64,000 nucleotides of DNA from an uncultured Bacteroidales bacterium. Its GTDB lineage: Bacteria > Bacteroidota > Bacteroidia > Bacteroidales > F082. How positions within the stretch are numbered: the stretch's first letter is position 1; the number at the start of each line of letters is the position of its first letter. The stretch lies in the NCBI GenBank assembly GCA_947166105.1, contig CAMVCZ010000006.1:44990-108989 (forward strand), read 5' to 3'. Both the position numbers and the translations under genes were made by a program. This document shows, one piece after another, positions 25,517 to 34,159 of this stretch. The notes under the pieces were generated by a model, which did no database searches, was not told the DNA's origin, and was given only the letters and a program-made list of their open reading frames with translations.

Positions 25517-26392
25517 TAAAATAACAACATCCTGATTAATAATCATTTGAGTTGTAATCCCAAAGGTTAGAACCCTGTTATCATCAAAATGCCCAGCAGG
25601 GAAACCGAAGCAAACAGGATAATCATATTCTGAAACAGCTTCGGCAATCACTTCCTCGGTGGTTTGGCCAAAGGGATGCGTATTGTCATGAATCTGCGTC
25701 AAACCACCCACGATGAGGCCTTTCAGGTGTGCGAGTTTTCCAGCGCGTTTCAAACAGCGCATCATCCTGTCAATATGGTAGATATACTCGTCAACTTCTT
25801 CAATGAAGAGTATTTTTCCATCTGTCTCGGGGAAAATGTCGGAGCCGTTCATGCCCATTAGGACAGACAAGTTTCCGCCAACGATTTCACCTTCCATCTT
25901 TCCTAAACGATTCAACGGATTCGCGGGAAATTCATAATGCAAACATTTGCCCGTCAATGCATTAAACAATGATTGTTTGGCTTCCTCTGTCTTGTTTGCA
26001 AAGTAAAAAGGCATGGGCGAATGAAGCGAAGGAAAGCCCAAACGCTGCAACTTGCCATGAATGACCGTGCTGTCGCTGAAGCCCGCAATCCATTTCGGAT
26101 GTTGCAAAAACTTGGTGAAGTCTAATTTGTCGATAATGCGGATGCTGCCATAGCCGCCTCGGGCAAGCCAAATGGCTTCAATTTCCTCATTGTCAAGGTA
26201 TTCTTGAAAGACGGCTGCACGAAAATCGTCGTCGCCTGCAAAAATATGATGAACAGCGAAAAGCCTGTCATCATAAACGGGAACAAACCCCTGCTCTTTA
26301 AGCCAATGTATGGCAAAAGCCATTTCTTCATGAGTAACACAACGTGCAGGTGCCGCAATGGCTACTTTTGAGCCTTGTTTCAAATAATTCAT
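25496..26392 (-). CDS. LD-carboxypeptidase (peptidase S66)
   Basis: 298 residues. It trims the terminal D-Ala from murein tetrapeptides during peptidoglycan recycling. The Ser-Glu-His triad of family S66 is visible: Ser 106 in WIAGFSDSTVI, Glu 198/199 in ILFIEEVDEYIYHID, His 268 in FGFPAGHFDDN. No signal peptide, so it is cytoplasmic, as expected. The downstream end overlaps repeat copy A, so the C-terminal NPQN tail is repeat-encoded. Its start overlaps the stop of the YwqK-like gene by four bases, so both are translated from one message. Confidence 0.93.
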   Translation of the reverse strand: MNYLKQGSKVAIAAPARCVTHEEMAFAIHWLKEQGFVPVYDDRLFAVHHIFAGDDDFRAAVFQEYLDNEEIEAIWLARGGYGSIRIIDKLDFTKFLQHPKWIAGFSDSTVIHGKLQRLGFPSLHSPMPFYFANKTEEAKQSLFNALTGKCLHYEFPANPLNRLGKMEGEIVGGNLSVLMGMNGSDIFPETDGKILFIEEVDEYIYHIDRMMRCLKRAGKLAHLKGLIVGGLTQIHDNTHPFGQTTEEVIAEAVSEYDYPVCFGFPAGHFDDNRVLTFGITTQMIINQDVVILSQNPQN

Positions 26393-27903
26393 TCCTTGAT
26401 GATTTCGTTTTCGTCCAAAGCCTCGCCGTCATATTTCACTTCCTGGCCTTGGTCGTAAGTGATGGTGAAATACAGCTCTCCCGTGTCCAAATATTTCTTC
26501 CAATCGCCGTGTTTCACTCCAGCCGCATAACTCTGAATTTCACGTAGTTTCCCGTTTTCGTAATAGAAGAAATGCTCGCCGTCAGGATAGCCCGCATTGA
26601 AAGTGCCTCGGAAAGCCATCTTGTCATTGTCGTAATACGACACCCACTCTCCCACTTGCTTATCATTGCGGTAATCGCCCTCGGTACGCATGTCGCCAAT
26701 CTGCTCCGTCCACTTGCCGTTTTTCATTCCGTCGAAATAAGTCCCCGAAACAATCAAGTTGCCTTTGGAATCATATTCCTTGTAAGGTCCGTTGGGCTGA
26801 CCTTTGTAGAATTGCTCCTCAATCTGTTTTTGACCATTGTCGTAAAACCAAGTCCAAGCACCATCGGGTTCGCCTTCCTTGTAACTGCCAATTTCCTGAA
26901 CCTTACCGTTTTGATAGTAGAATTTCCATTCGCCTGAGCGCAAACCGTCAACAAACAAGCCCTCGGCGCGAAGCGTGCTGTCGGGATAAAATTCCTTGTA
27001 TTCGCCACGCCGTTTGCCATCCGTGCCAACAACGCCCTCGCCCACCAATGCGCCTTTCTTGTAGGTCTGCGAATTGATGACATTGCCTTCCTCGTCAAAT
27101 TCGCGCCAAACGCCTTCGCGCTTGCCATCGCGGAACGAGGCTTCGCGCTTCACTTTACCATTGGGATAATACTCATACTGCACCACCAAAGGCTTCAAAT
27201 CGGATTCCAAAACCTGCTCCACATCATTCACAAACTTGGTGATTTTCTTCAAGTTGCCTTTTTCATCGTATTCCTTGTAGAAGCCTTCACGCAAGCCATG
27301 ACGATAATAACATTCCGTACGCAAACTCCAGTCATCGAAGAAAGTTTTCCAATAACCGTGCTTCTTGCCTTCTTTGTCATAACGGTTGATGGCCTCGCGG
27401 GTCATAATGAAGCCTTTACGGTAAGTGATGATTTCGCGCAACAATCCAGTGGTGTCGAAAACAGGCGAAATGCCTTCCTCGAAACCATTTTTAAAGGTCA
27501 TGGTTTGCAAAAGATGTCCTTTCAGGTCGCGGCGGTGGCCTTCTCCTTGCCTCACATCGTTGACATACGGCTCCATCAGCACATCGGTTTCACCAAAAGT
27601 GAAACGTGGCCCGTTTTTCAAATCCTTCTTGTAATTGACAATCAAACTCGTGTCGCCGCTTTCTTTGAAAAACACCCAAGTGCTGTCCAAAAGAAAATCG
27701 GTGCGCTTGCCGATGGATTTCAGTTGTCCGCTTTCGTAATAGGTTTTCCAAAGTCCGTCGGGCTTGCCGTCGCGTAAGATACCTTCGCTCGAAATCTGAC
27801 CGTTTGGATAGGTAAAAGTCTGGTATTCAGTCTGTGAGAACAAGTCAAGACTGAACAACAAACCCATCAAAACCAAAGTTATAAGCCTAAAATACTGCTT
27901 CAT
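26389..27903 (-). CDS. YwqK-like MORN-repeat secreted protein
   Basis: 504 residues with a signal peptide (MKQYFRLITLVLMGLLFSLD, LFSQ). Up to about 20 units of the YPNGQ/W..YY.NG/K.E type are present (for example FTYPNGQISSEGILRDGKPD, GLWKTYYESGQLKSIGKR, GEWKFYYQNGKVQEIGSYKE), the repeat of the YwqK (COG2849) family, also known as MORN-variant repeats. Such beta-strand repeats usually mediate protein or surface contacts. The family name toxin-antitoxin YwqK rests on a single Bacillus case and does not prove a toxin-antitoxin role here. The ATGA overlap with ldcA indicates translational coupling. It has a -7 box 20 bases upstream of its start. Confidence 0.88.
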   Translation of the reverse strand: MKQYFRLITLVLMGLLFSLDLFSQTEYQTFTYPNGQISSEGILRDGKPDGLWKTYYESGQLKSIGKRTDFLLDSTWVFFKESGDTSLIVNYKKDLKNGPRFTFGETDVLMEPYVNDVRQGEGHRRDLKGHLLQTMTFKNGFEEGISPVFDTTGLLREIITYRKGFIMTREAINRYDKEGKKHGYWKTFFDDWSLRTECYYRHGLREGFYKEYDEKGNLKKITKFVNDVEQVLESDLKPLVVQYEYYPNGKVKREASFRDGKREGVWREFDEEGNVINSQTYKKGALVGEGVVGTDGKRRGEYKEFYPDSTLRAEGLFVDGLRSGEWKFYYQNGKVQEIGSYKEGEPDGAWTWFYDNGQKQIEEQFYKGQPNGPYKEYDSKGNLIVSGTYFDGMKNGKWTEQIGDMRTEGDYRNDKQVGEWVSYYDNDKMAFRGTFNAGYPDGEHFFYYENGKLREIQSYAAGVKHGDWKKYLDTGELYFTITYDQGQEVKYDGEALDENEIIKE

Positions 27904-27922
27904 TTTCTTGCTAAATTCGGGT

Positions 27923-27930
27923 CAAAATTA
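27923..27930 (-). promoter_or_regulatory. Promoter -7 box for the YwqK-like/ldcA unit
   Basis: TAATTTTG on the minus strand, 19 bases before the start. Confidence 0.55.
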
Positions 27931-28456
27931 GGCATTTTAATTGGATTGGCGACACCCAATTTTCAATTCGCGAAAATTCGCCGCGAAGTTATCAACACTT
28001 CAAATATCAATATTTCATTTTTTCAATTTTAATGTTTTAAATTTTGAGGTTTGATATGGATGTTAATAAGCCTGTGAATTGGTTGAAAACTTTTCAATAA
28101 AGTTCTTGCATTAATGGTTTCCGATTTGAGAAGCCGTTTTCCGAAAATGCCAAAAGTTTATTTTTCAGCCTGATTTTCCATTTTTCGGTTATTCGTTGAA
28201 AACTGAAAAAATGGGTAAAATGAGGTCGGATTTTTTCAAAATATGTTCATTTTTAGGTGTTTTTTCTGTGGATTGAAGTTGATTAAAAACGGCGCGGATT
28301 TTATGCACCTCAATGAAAAAGTTTTCAACAAAACAACTGTTGATAACTTATAATTTATTGGTTATGAGATTGTTATTTTAAAATTGAAGAGAAGAATCAG
28401 CTCGGTAAGTTGTTCAGAAATAGTGCAATATGAAGATGGCGAACAGCTAAAATGCG
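27931..28456. other. AT-rich divergent intergenic region
   Basis: About 530 bases, strongly AT-rich, with no credible gene, between two divergent transcription units. The nonamer TTATCAACA occurs at 27989-27997, 28338-28346 (opposite strand) and just downstream at 28474-28482, one base different from a DnaA box. See the finding on this region. Confidence 0.5.
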
Positions 28457-28464
28457 TAATTTTG
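28457..28464 (+). promoter_or_regulatory. Promoter -7 box for rpiB
   Basis: TAATTTTG, 26 bases before the rpiB ATG. Confidence 0.55.
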
Positions 28465-28490
28465 CCCCATCTTTTATCAACAGCTGAAAA

Positions 28491-28934
28491 ATGGAACGCA
28501 TCATACCTATAGCCAGCGATCATGGCGGCTTCGAAATGAAGCAATTTTTGATTGGAAAACTGAAAGAATCGGGCTTTGAAGTCAAGGATTTTGGCACTTA
28601 CGGTCCCGAAAGTGTCGACTATCCCGATTACATTCATCCTTTGGCATCGGCCATCGAGCATGGAGAATATCCTCTTGGGATTATCCTTTGCGGTAGTGGA
28701 AACGGTGCGCAAATGACTGCAAATCACCATCATAATGTGCGTGCGGCCTTATGCTGGAATTTGGAATTGGCCAAATTGGCGCGTCAGCACAACGATGCCA
28801 ACATCATGGCTTTGCCGGGTCGTTTCATTCCCAACGAATTGGCTTGGGAAATGGTGCAAGCCTTCCTGAACACGAGTTTTGAAGGTGGCCGCCATGCGAA
28901 AAGAGTGGAGAAAATAGAGCATTACGAATCATGA
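28491..28934 (+). CDS. rpiB: Ribose-5-phosphate isomerase B
   Basis: 147 residues. Interconverts ribulose 5-phosphate and ribose 5-phosphate in the pentose phosphate pathway. IPIASDHGGFEMKQF (5-19, Asp-His), YGPESVDYPDYI, the Cys-containing LCGSGNGAQMTANHH (66-80, catalytic-type Cys 67) and ARQHNDANIMALPGR are typical of the LacAB/RpiB family. The usual CGTGIG loop reads CGSGNG here, a mild variation. Its stop overlaps the next gene by four bases. Confidence 0.96.
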   Translation: MERIIPIASDHGGFEMKQFLIGKLKESGFEVKDFGTYGPESVDYPDYIHPLASAIEHGEYPLGIILCGSGNGAQMTANHHHNVRAALCWNLELAKLARQHNDANIMALPGRFIPNELAWEMVQAFLNTSFEGGRHAKRVEKIEHYES

Positions 28935-30298
28935 TTACCGAACCTAAAACGATATTCAAACAAGGCTGCGAAGTGGCTTTCGATGAGGAGCATTGGCAGA
29001 AAATAAACTATAATACAGGCTGTTACGAGCAGAAGTTTGCCAAAGGCAAGGCCAATTACCGCAACCTCGACCTTGAGAAACAACGCGCCTACACTTTGCG
29101 CAACAAGTCGATGTTGAACTTGGAGAAACTCTTGGTCGACTTTGAGACGCATTTCACGGAAAACGGCGGCAAGGTGCTTTGGGCACGCAATGCCGACGAT
29201 GCCCTGACCATGATTTTCGACCTGATTTGCAAGGAACGAGCCACCGCCATCACGCGCTCCAACTCCTCAGTGCTCGACGAAATCGAGTTGAACGGCTTTT
29301 TGGAACGCAAGAACATCCGTGTGGTGGAAACTGAAATCGGGCGTTTTGTGCTGCATACGGCCAAACAAAAGCCCTATCATCCCCTGGTGCCTTCAATTCA
29401 TCTTTCAAAAGAGGAAAACAACGCCATTTTGACCGAAAATTTCAAATTGAAGCCCGACAGTTCTGTGAAGCAGATGGTCAATTTTGTGCGTCACGAGGTG
29501 GCTATTGAAAGCAAGGATGCACCTATTTGTATTACTGGTGCCAATTTCCTGCTTTCGGATTCGGGTGGCGTGGTACTCACCGAAAACGAAGGCAACATTC
29601 TGAAATCCACGACGATGGCTAAAGTCCACATTGTGGTGGCAGGCATTACGAAGGTGATACCTAACTTGGACGATTTGGGTGTGTTGTTGCCCTTGCTGTC
29701 GCTTCATTCCACGGGGCAAATGGCTTTCTGCAACAGCATCACTTTCGGGCCAGCGCAACAAGGCAACAACTGCCCTGAGCAGATGTACGTGATTTTGCTC
29801 GACAACAACCGTTCAGAACTGCTCTCGCACGAAAAACAGCGCAAGGTGATGTCGTGCATCCATTGCGGCGCGTGCGTGAGCGTATGTCCTGTGTATAAGA
29901 ACATTGGCGGCTATTCATACGGCACAAAATACATCGGCCCGATAGGCACGGTGATGACCCCGCTGATGGAAGGCATGGAGGATTACAACCACCTCAATTC
30001 TGCTTGTTCGCTGTGTGGCAAGTGCGTTGAGGTTTGTCCCGTGAAGATTCCCTTGGACGACCTGATTATCGAAAACCGGCATTTTGCCCTCACGGAAAAA
30101 ACCGGCAATGCTAAATTAGATTCCCTGTTGAAAGCCATGATTTGGCACTGCAAGTCGCGGAAGAAAATGGATAGTCCGCTGTTTCTGAAGAAGTTGCAAC
30201 TGAAGCGGCTTTTGGTTCCGCTTTGGGGCAACAACCGACCTTTGCCAGAGTTTGCGCCAAAGTCGTTCAGCCAACTTTGGCGGGAAAGGAATCTTTAA
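28931..30298 (+). CDS. LutB-like iron-sulfur oxidoreductase subunit
   Basis: 455 residues. The N-terminal LUD (lactate-utilisation) domain is followed by two [4Fe-4S] ferredoxin-type motifs: SCIHCGACVSVCPVY (about 312-326) and SACSLCGKCVEVCPVK (about 357-372). This is the LutB/LldF type that oxidises L-lactate together with LutA and LutC. No lutA or lutC occurs in this window, so it may act with partners elsewhere or on another substrate. The ATGA overlap with rpiB ties it to pentose metabolism, which is unusual. The cytoplasmic enzyme would feed electrons to quinone at the membrane. The whole sequence is intact, with no damaged cluster ligand. Confidence 0.88.
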   Translation: MITEPKTIFKQGCEVAFDEEHWQKINYNTGCYEQKFAKGKANYRNLDLEKQRAYTLRNKSMLNLEKLLVDFETHFTENGGKVLWARNADDALTMIFDLICKERATAITRSNSSVLDEIELNGFLERKNIRVVETEIGRFVLHTAKQKPYHPLVPSIHLSKEENNAILTENFKLKPDSSVKQMVNFVRHEVAIESKDAPICITGANFLLSDSGGVVLTENEGNILKSTTMAKVHIVVAGITKVIPNLDDLGVLLPLLSLHSTGQMAFCNSITFGPAQQGNNCPEQMYVILLDNNRSELLSHEKQRKVMSCIHCGACVSVCPVYKNIGGYSYGTKYIGPIGTVMTPLMEGMEDYNHLNSACSLCGKCVEVCPVKIPLDDLIIENRHFALTEKTGNAKLDSLLKAMIWHCKSRKKMDSPLFLKKLQLKRLLVPLWGNNRPLPEFAPKSFSQLWRERNL

Positions 30299-30344
30299 TC
30301 GAAGGAAAAATCCATTCGGGCATAGGAAAAGGAAAGAAAATAAT

Positions 30345-30352
30345 TATCTTTG
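30345..30352 (+). promoter_or_regulatory. Promoter -7 box for the AAA/PD-(D/E)XK gene
   Basis: TATCTTTG, 23 bases before the ATG at 30376. It supports that start over the longer frame. Confidence 0.6.
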
Positions 30353-30375
30353 CAGGCGATAATAATCCTTTTGCC

Positions 30376-31962
30376 ATGTTACCTATGAGACTCTATACCG
30401 CCGGCATCGCCGATTTTGAACGCATCAGACAAGACGGACGCATTTATGTAGACAAGACAGACCTTATCTTTAGACTGACGCAAGAATCACAGTTTGTATT
30501 TCTCAGCCGCCCGCGTAGATTTGGTAAGTCTCTGCTTTGCAGTACTTTGGATTATTACTTCCAAGGTCGCAAAGACCTTTTTGAAGGCTTGGCCATCGCC
30601 AAGTTGGAGAAGGACTGGAAACAGCATCCCGTGCTGCATTTCGACATGAGCGCATGCAAGAACAAGTATGAAATCAGCCAAATCATTGATGAACTGCACA
30701 GCCAACTTGACGACCACGAGCGGAAATACAAGATGGAAAATACAAAAGGCTCGCCCGGTACACGGTTTAAGAAACTCATACAAGGCTTACATGAGGCAAG
30801 CGGATCGAAGACCGTGGTCATCTTGGACGAGTACGACGCTCCCATGCTTGACTATCTGCATAAGCCTGATATGCTTGAGCAAGTGCGCCGCATCATGCAG
30901 GAGTTTTATCAAATGGTGAAAGTTTGCGACAAAGACGAACAGTTTGTCTTCATCACGGGCATCACCAAGTTCAACCAACTGAGCATTTTCTCCACCTTGA
31001 ACAACCTGAGCAATATCTCTATGGAACCCGCCTACTCCGCCCTCTGCGGCATTACCAAGGAGGAATTGCTGACCATATTCGATGAGGATATTGAGATGGT
31101 AGCCACGCGCTACAAATGTTCAAAGGAAGACATGATTGACAGGCTGAAACTGAATTATGACGGCTATCATTTCAGCAACGAGTCAGAAGATATTTTCAAT
31201 CCCTTTAGCATGATGAATGTATTCAGGTCTAAGCAATTGGATTATTTTTGGTTTGGCAGCGGAACACCGTCATTCCTATTTGAATCGATGAGGCAGTTCA
31301 ACACCAATCTCTTGGAATTAGAACAGTTGCAAGTGCCTTCCTCACAGTTCGATGTGCCCACCGAAGGCATGACCTCGGCATTGCCTTTGCTTTACCAGAG
31401 CGGCTACCTTACCATCAAAGGATACGACTTCATTCGTGACGTTTACACGCTCGACTTCCCCAATGCTGAGGTGAAAGTTGGCTTCATGGACAATTTCCTC
31501 GCCCGCATGATGAACCTCGGCAACACCAACACAAGAGGTTTTGCAGGCAATTTTTACGCTGACCTCTACAACCACGACATTGAGGCAGCCATGAAATCGA
31601 TGCAGGCTTTCTTCGCTTCCATTCCGTATTTGGAGTTCGGCGAAAAGGCATTAGACGACATCACCAAATACGAGGCCTATTACGAGGTGCTGACATACGT
31701 CGTTTTTTCCATTTTCAACTGTCGAACTTTTACGCAAGTGAAAGTGGCAAGAGGCCGCACGGATGTGGTTGTTTTCATGCGTGATGCGGTTTATGTGATG
31801 GAACTGAAGATGCGCGGCACGGCGGATGAGGCTTTGGAGCAAATCGACAGCAAGGATTACGCAATTCCCTACCAAGCCGATGGGAAACCTATTATTAAAA
31901 TAGGTATCGCGTTCTCACAAGAAACCAAGACGGTTTCCGATTGGAAAATCGTAAAAGACTGA
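30376..31962 (+). CDS. AAA-ATPase-like/DUF1703-type PD-(D/E)XK protein
   Basis: 528 residues from MLPMRLYTAGIADFERIRQD, the characteristic start of the family (GIxDFxxIRxxGxxYVDKT). The P-loop variant FLSRPRRFGKSLL (42-54) uses GK-S. VVILDEYDAPM is the Walker B-like acidic stretch. In the C-terminal part FTQVKVARGRTDVVVFMRDA, then VYVMELKMRG, form a PD-(D/E)XK-type active site (D, then E-x-K). The family is highly expanded in gut Bacteroidales. Its function is unknown, with defence or genome-maintenance roles suspected. It is monocistronic, ending before a strong convergent hairpin at 31980-32028. Confidence 0.88.
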   Translation: MLPMRLYTAGIADFERIRQDGRIYVDKTDLIFRLTQESQFVFLSRPRRFGKSLLCSTLDYYFQGRKDLFEGLAIAKLEKDWKQHPVLHFDMSACKNKYEISQIIDELHSQLDDHERKYKMENTKGSPGTRFKKLIQGLHEASGSKTVVILDEYDAPMLDYLHKPDMLEQVRRIMQEFYQMVKVCDKDEQFVFITGITKFNQLSIFSTLNNLSNISMEPAYSALCGITKEELLTIFDEDIEMVATRYKCSKEDMIDRLKLNYDGYHFSNESEDIFNPFSMMNVFRSKQLDYFWFGSGTPSFLFESMRQFNTNLLELEQLQVPSSQFDVPTEGMTSALPLLYQSGYLTIKGYDFIRDVYTLDFPNAEVKVGFMDNFLARMMNLGNTNTRGFAGNFYADLYNHDIEAAMKSMQAFFASIPYLEFGEKALDDITKYEAYYEVLTYVVFSIFNCRTFTQVKVARGRTDVVVFMRDAVYVMELKMRGTADEALEQIDSKDYAIPYQADGKPIIKIGIAFSQETKTVSDWKIVKD

Positions 31963-31979
31963 TTTTTATTAAAATAATG

Positions 31980-32028
31980 CAAAAAACCCCGCCACATTGG
32001 TTTTGCGGCGGGGAAAAATGCAATACTT
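31980..32028. terminator. Bidirectional GC hairpin terminator, copy 1 of an exact 49-base duplicate
   Basis: Arms CCCCGCC and GGCGGGG with an eleven-base loop, flanked by an A run on the left and an A tract on the right, between convergent genes ending at 31962 and 32039. Its sequence is identical over 49 bases to 36041-36089. Confidence 0.85.
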
Positions 32029-32038
32029 GACTCTATTC

Positions 32039-33556
32039 TTATTCCTTCACCACCTTATCCGAGAACACCTTGCCGTCCTCCAACATGACGCGCATCGTGT
32101 AAGTGCCTGCGGGCAGGCCAGCCATATTGAGACTTTCCAGATCCTTGCTCCGTGTTTGCACCAAGCGGCCTTGAAGGTCGTAGAGTTCGATTTGTTTGGG
32201 CTGCACATCGGGGGAATATTGCAGGTGAAGTTCATTTTGCACGGGGTTGGGATAGAACATATAAGGGCGGATGAAGGTTCCTGTTTCTACAACGGCATCG
32301 TAATCGTCGTTGACGATAATATAGAATGCTTCGGTATGGTCCAAGTAGCCTGCTTCATCGAAGGTGTTAATGCCCATGATGGCCACGCTGTTATCTTCCA
32401 GCACAATCATCTTGCCAAAGTTCCTACCATACTCCCGCTCAAGGCAGTGGCGCTGCCAGATGACATTCAGGTCGCTGTCCATCTTCACCACTGAAACTTG
32501 GCTCGGCTTGAACTGGCTGTGCGTGAAATAGGCGAAATAGATATTACCGTCATGGCTTTTCTCCAAACCTAAAGGGCGTGCACAAGGATGGACATAATGA
32601 TTGTATGGCTCGGAGAGGAATTTCCTACTTGCCAACAGATTGAAACTGCTATCATATTTCATCACAATCACCCCATCGTCTTCTATATGTGGCACAAGAG
32701 CGTAAGGCCTATAATAAGATCTTGCCACAAAAAAGTCGCCAACATCCATGCCCAACACCTTTGTATTCAAAGCATCAATATTGAAGTCCACATAACCAAG
32801 CGAATAATCGCTGAGCCTTGGCAAGGTGTAACTATCCGTTACATTAAACAGGGAATCCAACAAATAGCAGTTGACAAAATCAAGCATCTGGGATGAGTCA
32901 TAATACTCACCCCAATAAAAGTATCTCAATGGTGATTCACTGAAAACGATGGGACCCGCATCGCTTCCTGAATCAATTCTCACTGAATTGATGGTTGCTT
33001 GGTGCTTGATGGTTCCATCAAGACCAACACGGATGAAATGGCGTTCAGGGGAATAATAGTCGTAATAGGACAGGACGAGATCGCCTTCTGGGTCAAGCAA
33101 CAAGCCAGGCTCGCCGCTGTTGCCAATGAAATCTTCAATGGGTACTATGGTTTCCGTAGTGTCAAAGTTCAATTGGTTATCGAAGTTGCGAATTCTCAGA
33201 TAGCAATTGCCGTTGGTGAAATCATTGGTGAATTCGGCAAGGATATTGTCTTTGTCCTGAAGGTTTTTTGCGGTGAGTTGCCACGGAAGGTGTTCGTCGT
33301 CCGCCATGAACAATGTATCGGACACTTCAAATTCAGGTTCTCGGTTTACCTTGTGCATTACATATCCCAACGGTGTAAGGGGTTGCATATCGGCCTGCAA
33401 AACACCGCCAAGAATGTTCCCGTCCGACAATTCCATGAAGGTTGACGATTGGGACGCGTGGCATCCAATATTATGGTGCGGGATGGTTTGAATGGTTTGG
33501 GCCGAAACACGTAAAGCCATTAATATGATGACAATTGATACAATAATTCTATTCAT
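32039..33556 (-). CDS. Secreted protein with T9SS sorting domain, unknown function
   Basis: 505 residues with a signal peptide (MNRIIVSIVIILMALRVSA). The central ~400 residues contain repeated blade-like stretches (SYYDYYSPERHFIRVGLDG, VKMDSDLNVIWQRH, KMIVLEDNSVAIMGINTF), suggestive of a beta-propeller-like fold. The C-terminus is a T9SS domain (MFYPNPVQNELHLQYSPDVQ, IELYDLQGRLVQT, MAGLPAGTYTMRV). It is expected to be exported and exposed on the surface. I cannot assign an enzyme. It lies on the minus strand after two small secreted protein genes but with a terminator-like hairpin between, so it may be transcribed separately. Confidence 0.85.
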   Translation of the reverse strand: MNRIIVSIVIILMALRVSAQTIQTIPHHNIGCHASQSSTFMELSDGNILGGVLQADMQPLTPLGYVMHKVNREPEFEVSDTLFMADDEHLPWQLTAKNLQDKDNILAEFTNDFTNGNCYLRIRNFDNQLNFDTTETIVPIEDFIGNSGEPGLLLDPEGDLVLSYYDYYSPERHFIRVGLDGTIKHQATINSVRIDSGSDAGPIVFSESPLRYFYWGEYYDSSQMLDFVNCYLLDSLFNVTDSYTLPRLSDYSLGYVDFNIDALNTKVLGMDVGDFFVARSYYRPYALVPHIEDDGVIVMKYDSSFNLLASRKFLSEPYNHYVHPCARPLGLEKSHDGNIYFAYFTHSQFKPSQVSVVKMDSDLNVIWQRHCLEREYGRNFGKMIVLEDNSVAIMGINTFDEAGYLDHTEAFYIIVNDDYDAVVETGTFIRPYMFYPNPVQNELHLQYSPDVQPKQIELYDLQGRLVQTRSKDLESLNMAGLPAGTYTMRVMLEDGKVFSDKVVKE

Positions 33557-33576
33557 AACCCATTTAATAAGAAAAC

Positions 33577-33613
33577 AAGTATTCCAAGCAACTTATTGTC
33601 ACTTGGAATACTT
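33577..33613 (-). terminator. Hairpin between two secreted-protein genes
   Basis: Perfect twelve-base arms AAGTATTCCAAG and CTTGGAATACTT with a 13-base loop, followed on the minus strand by a T-rich stretch. It lies 8 bases after the stop of the 33622 gene, so it is a likely terminator for it. Confidence 0.65.
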
Positions 33614-33621
33614 ATTGAATA

Positions 33622-34050
33622 TTAGTAATTTATCGGATTATCATTTGGCACAATAATTTGGCCAAGTTTCACAGTGACTTTATGATAAAAAGCCCACCAA
33701 TGTTGGCCTTGGAATAAATCAGATTTTCCTTCAACATAATCCCCGGCATGGGGTACGTAGAGATTCACGCCATTGGGCGTTTGGGTGGAAAGGCAGTCCA
33801 TCGGCGTTCCCGTGGCCGTGGTCACTTCAATGGAAACTTGGCCGAGGTTCTCTGTGAAAACCACTACTAGAGTGTGGCCGTTGATGGAGGCTTGGATGGA
33901 GTTGCCTTTGGGAGAATTCTGGACATTCCCTTCTTTTATTAATATGTGGCTGTGGCCATCCGTTGAACTGGTGCCATAAGCACCGTACCATGCTGCCGGC
34001 AGCAAGAAACCGAGCAGCAGAACGAAACATTTTAAATTGAACTTTTGCAT
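33622..34050 (-). CDS. Small secreted DUF3244-like protein
   Basis: 142 residues with a signal peptide (MQKFNLKCFVLLLGFLLPAA). The mature protein contains SIQASINGHTLVVVFTENLG, then VSIEVTTATGTPMDCL, a beta-sandwich pattern resembling the DUF3244 family of Bacteroidetes small secreted proteins. It ends IIVPNDNPINY. No catalytic residues are evident and its role is unknown. It has a -7 box 30 bases upstream. The gene is compact, on the same strand as the neighbouring T9SS protein. Confidence 0.72.
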   Translation of the reverse strand: MQKFNLKCFVLLLGFLLPAAWYGAYGTSSTDGHSHILIKEGNVQNSPKGNSIQASINGHTLVVVFTENLGQVSIEVTTATGTPMDCLSTQTPNGVNLYVPHAGDYVEGKSDLFQGQHWWAFYHKVTVKLGQIIVPNDNPINY

Positions 34051-34079
34051 TTCTTTGGTGTTTTGTGGTTAATACGAAG

Positions 34080-34087
34080 CAAAAGTA
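34080..34087 (-). promoter_or_regulatory. Promoter -7 box for the DUF3244-like gene
   Basis: TACTTTTG on the minus strand, 29 bases before the start. Confidence 0.5.
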
Positions 34088-34159
34088 CGCAAGCAAAAGC
34101 ACCCTTGCAAGAAAATCCAAATTTGGTTTATTTGGAGTTTTTGTTTAATATCTTGGTTT

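Noticed and set aside
26389..27903. Toxin-antitoxin pair including the YwqK-like gene
   Set aside because: The partner is a peptidoglycan carboxypeptidase, not a toxin. The family name does not establish antitoxin activity.
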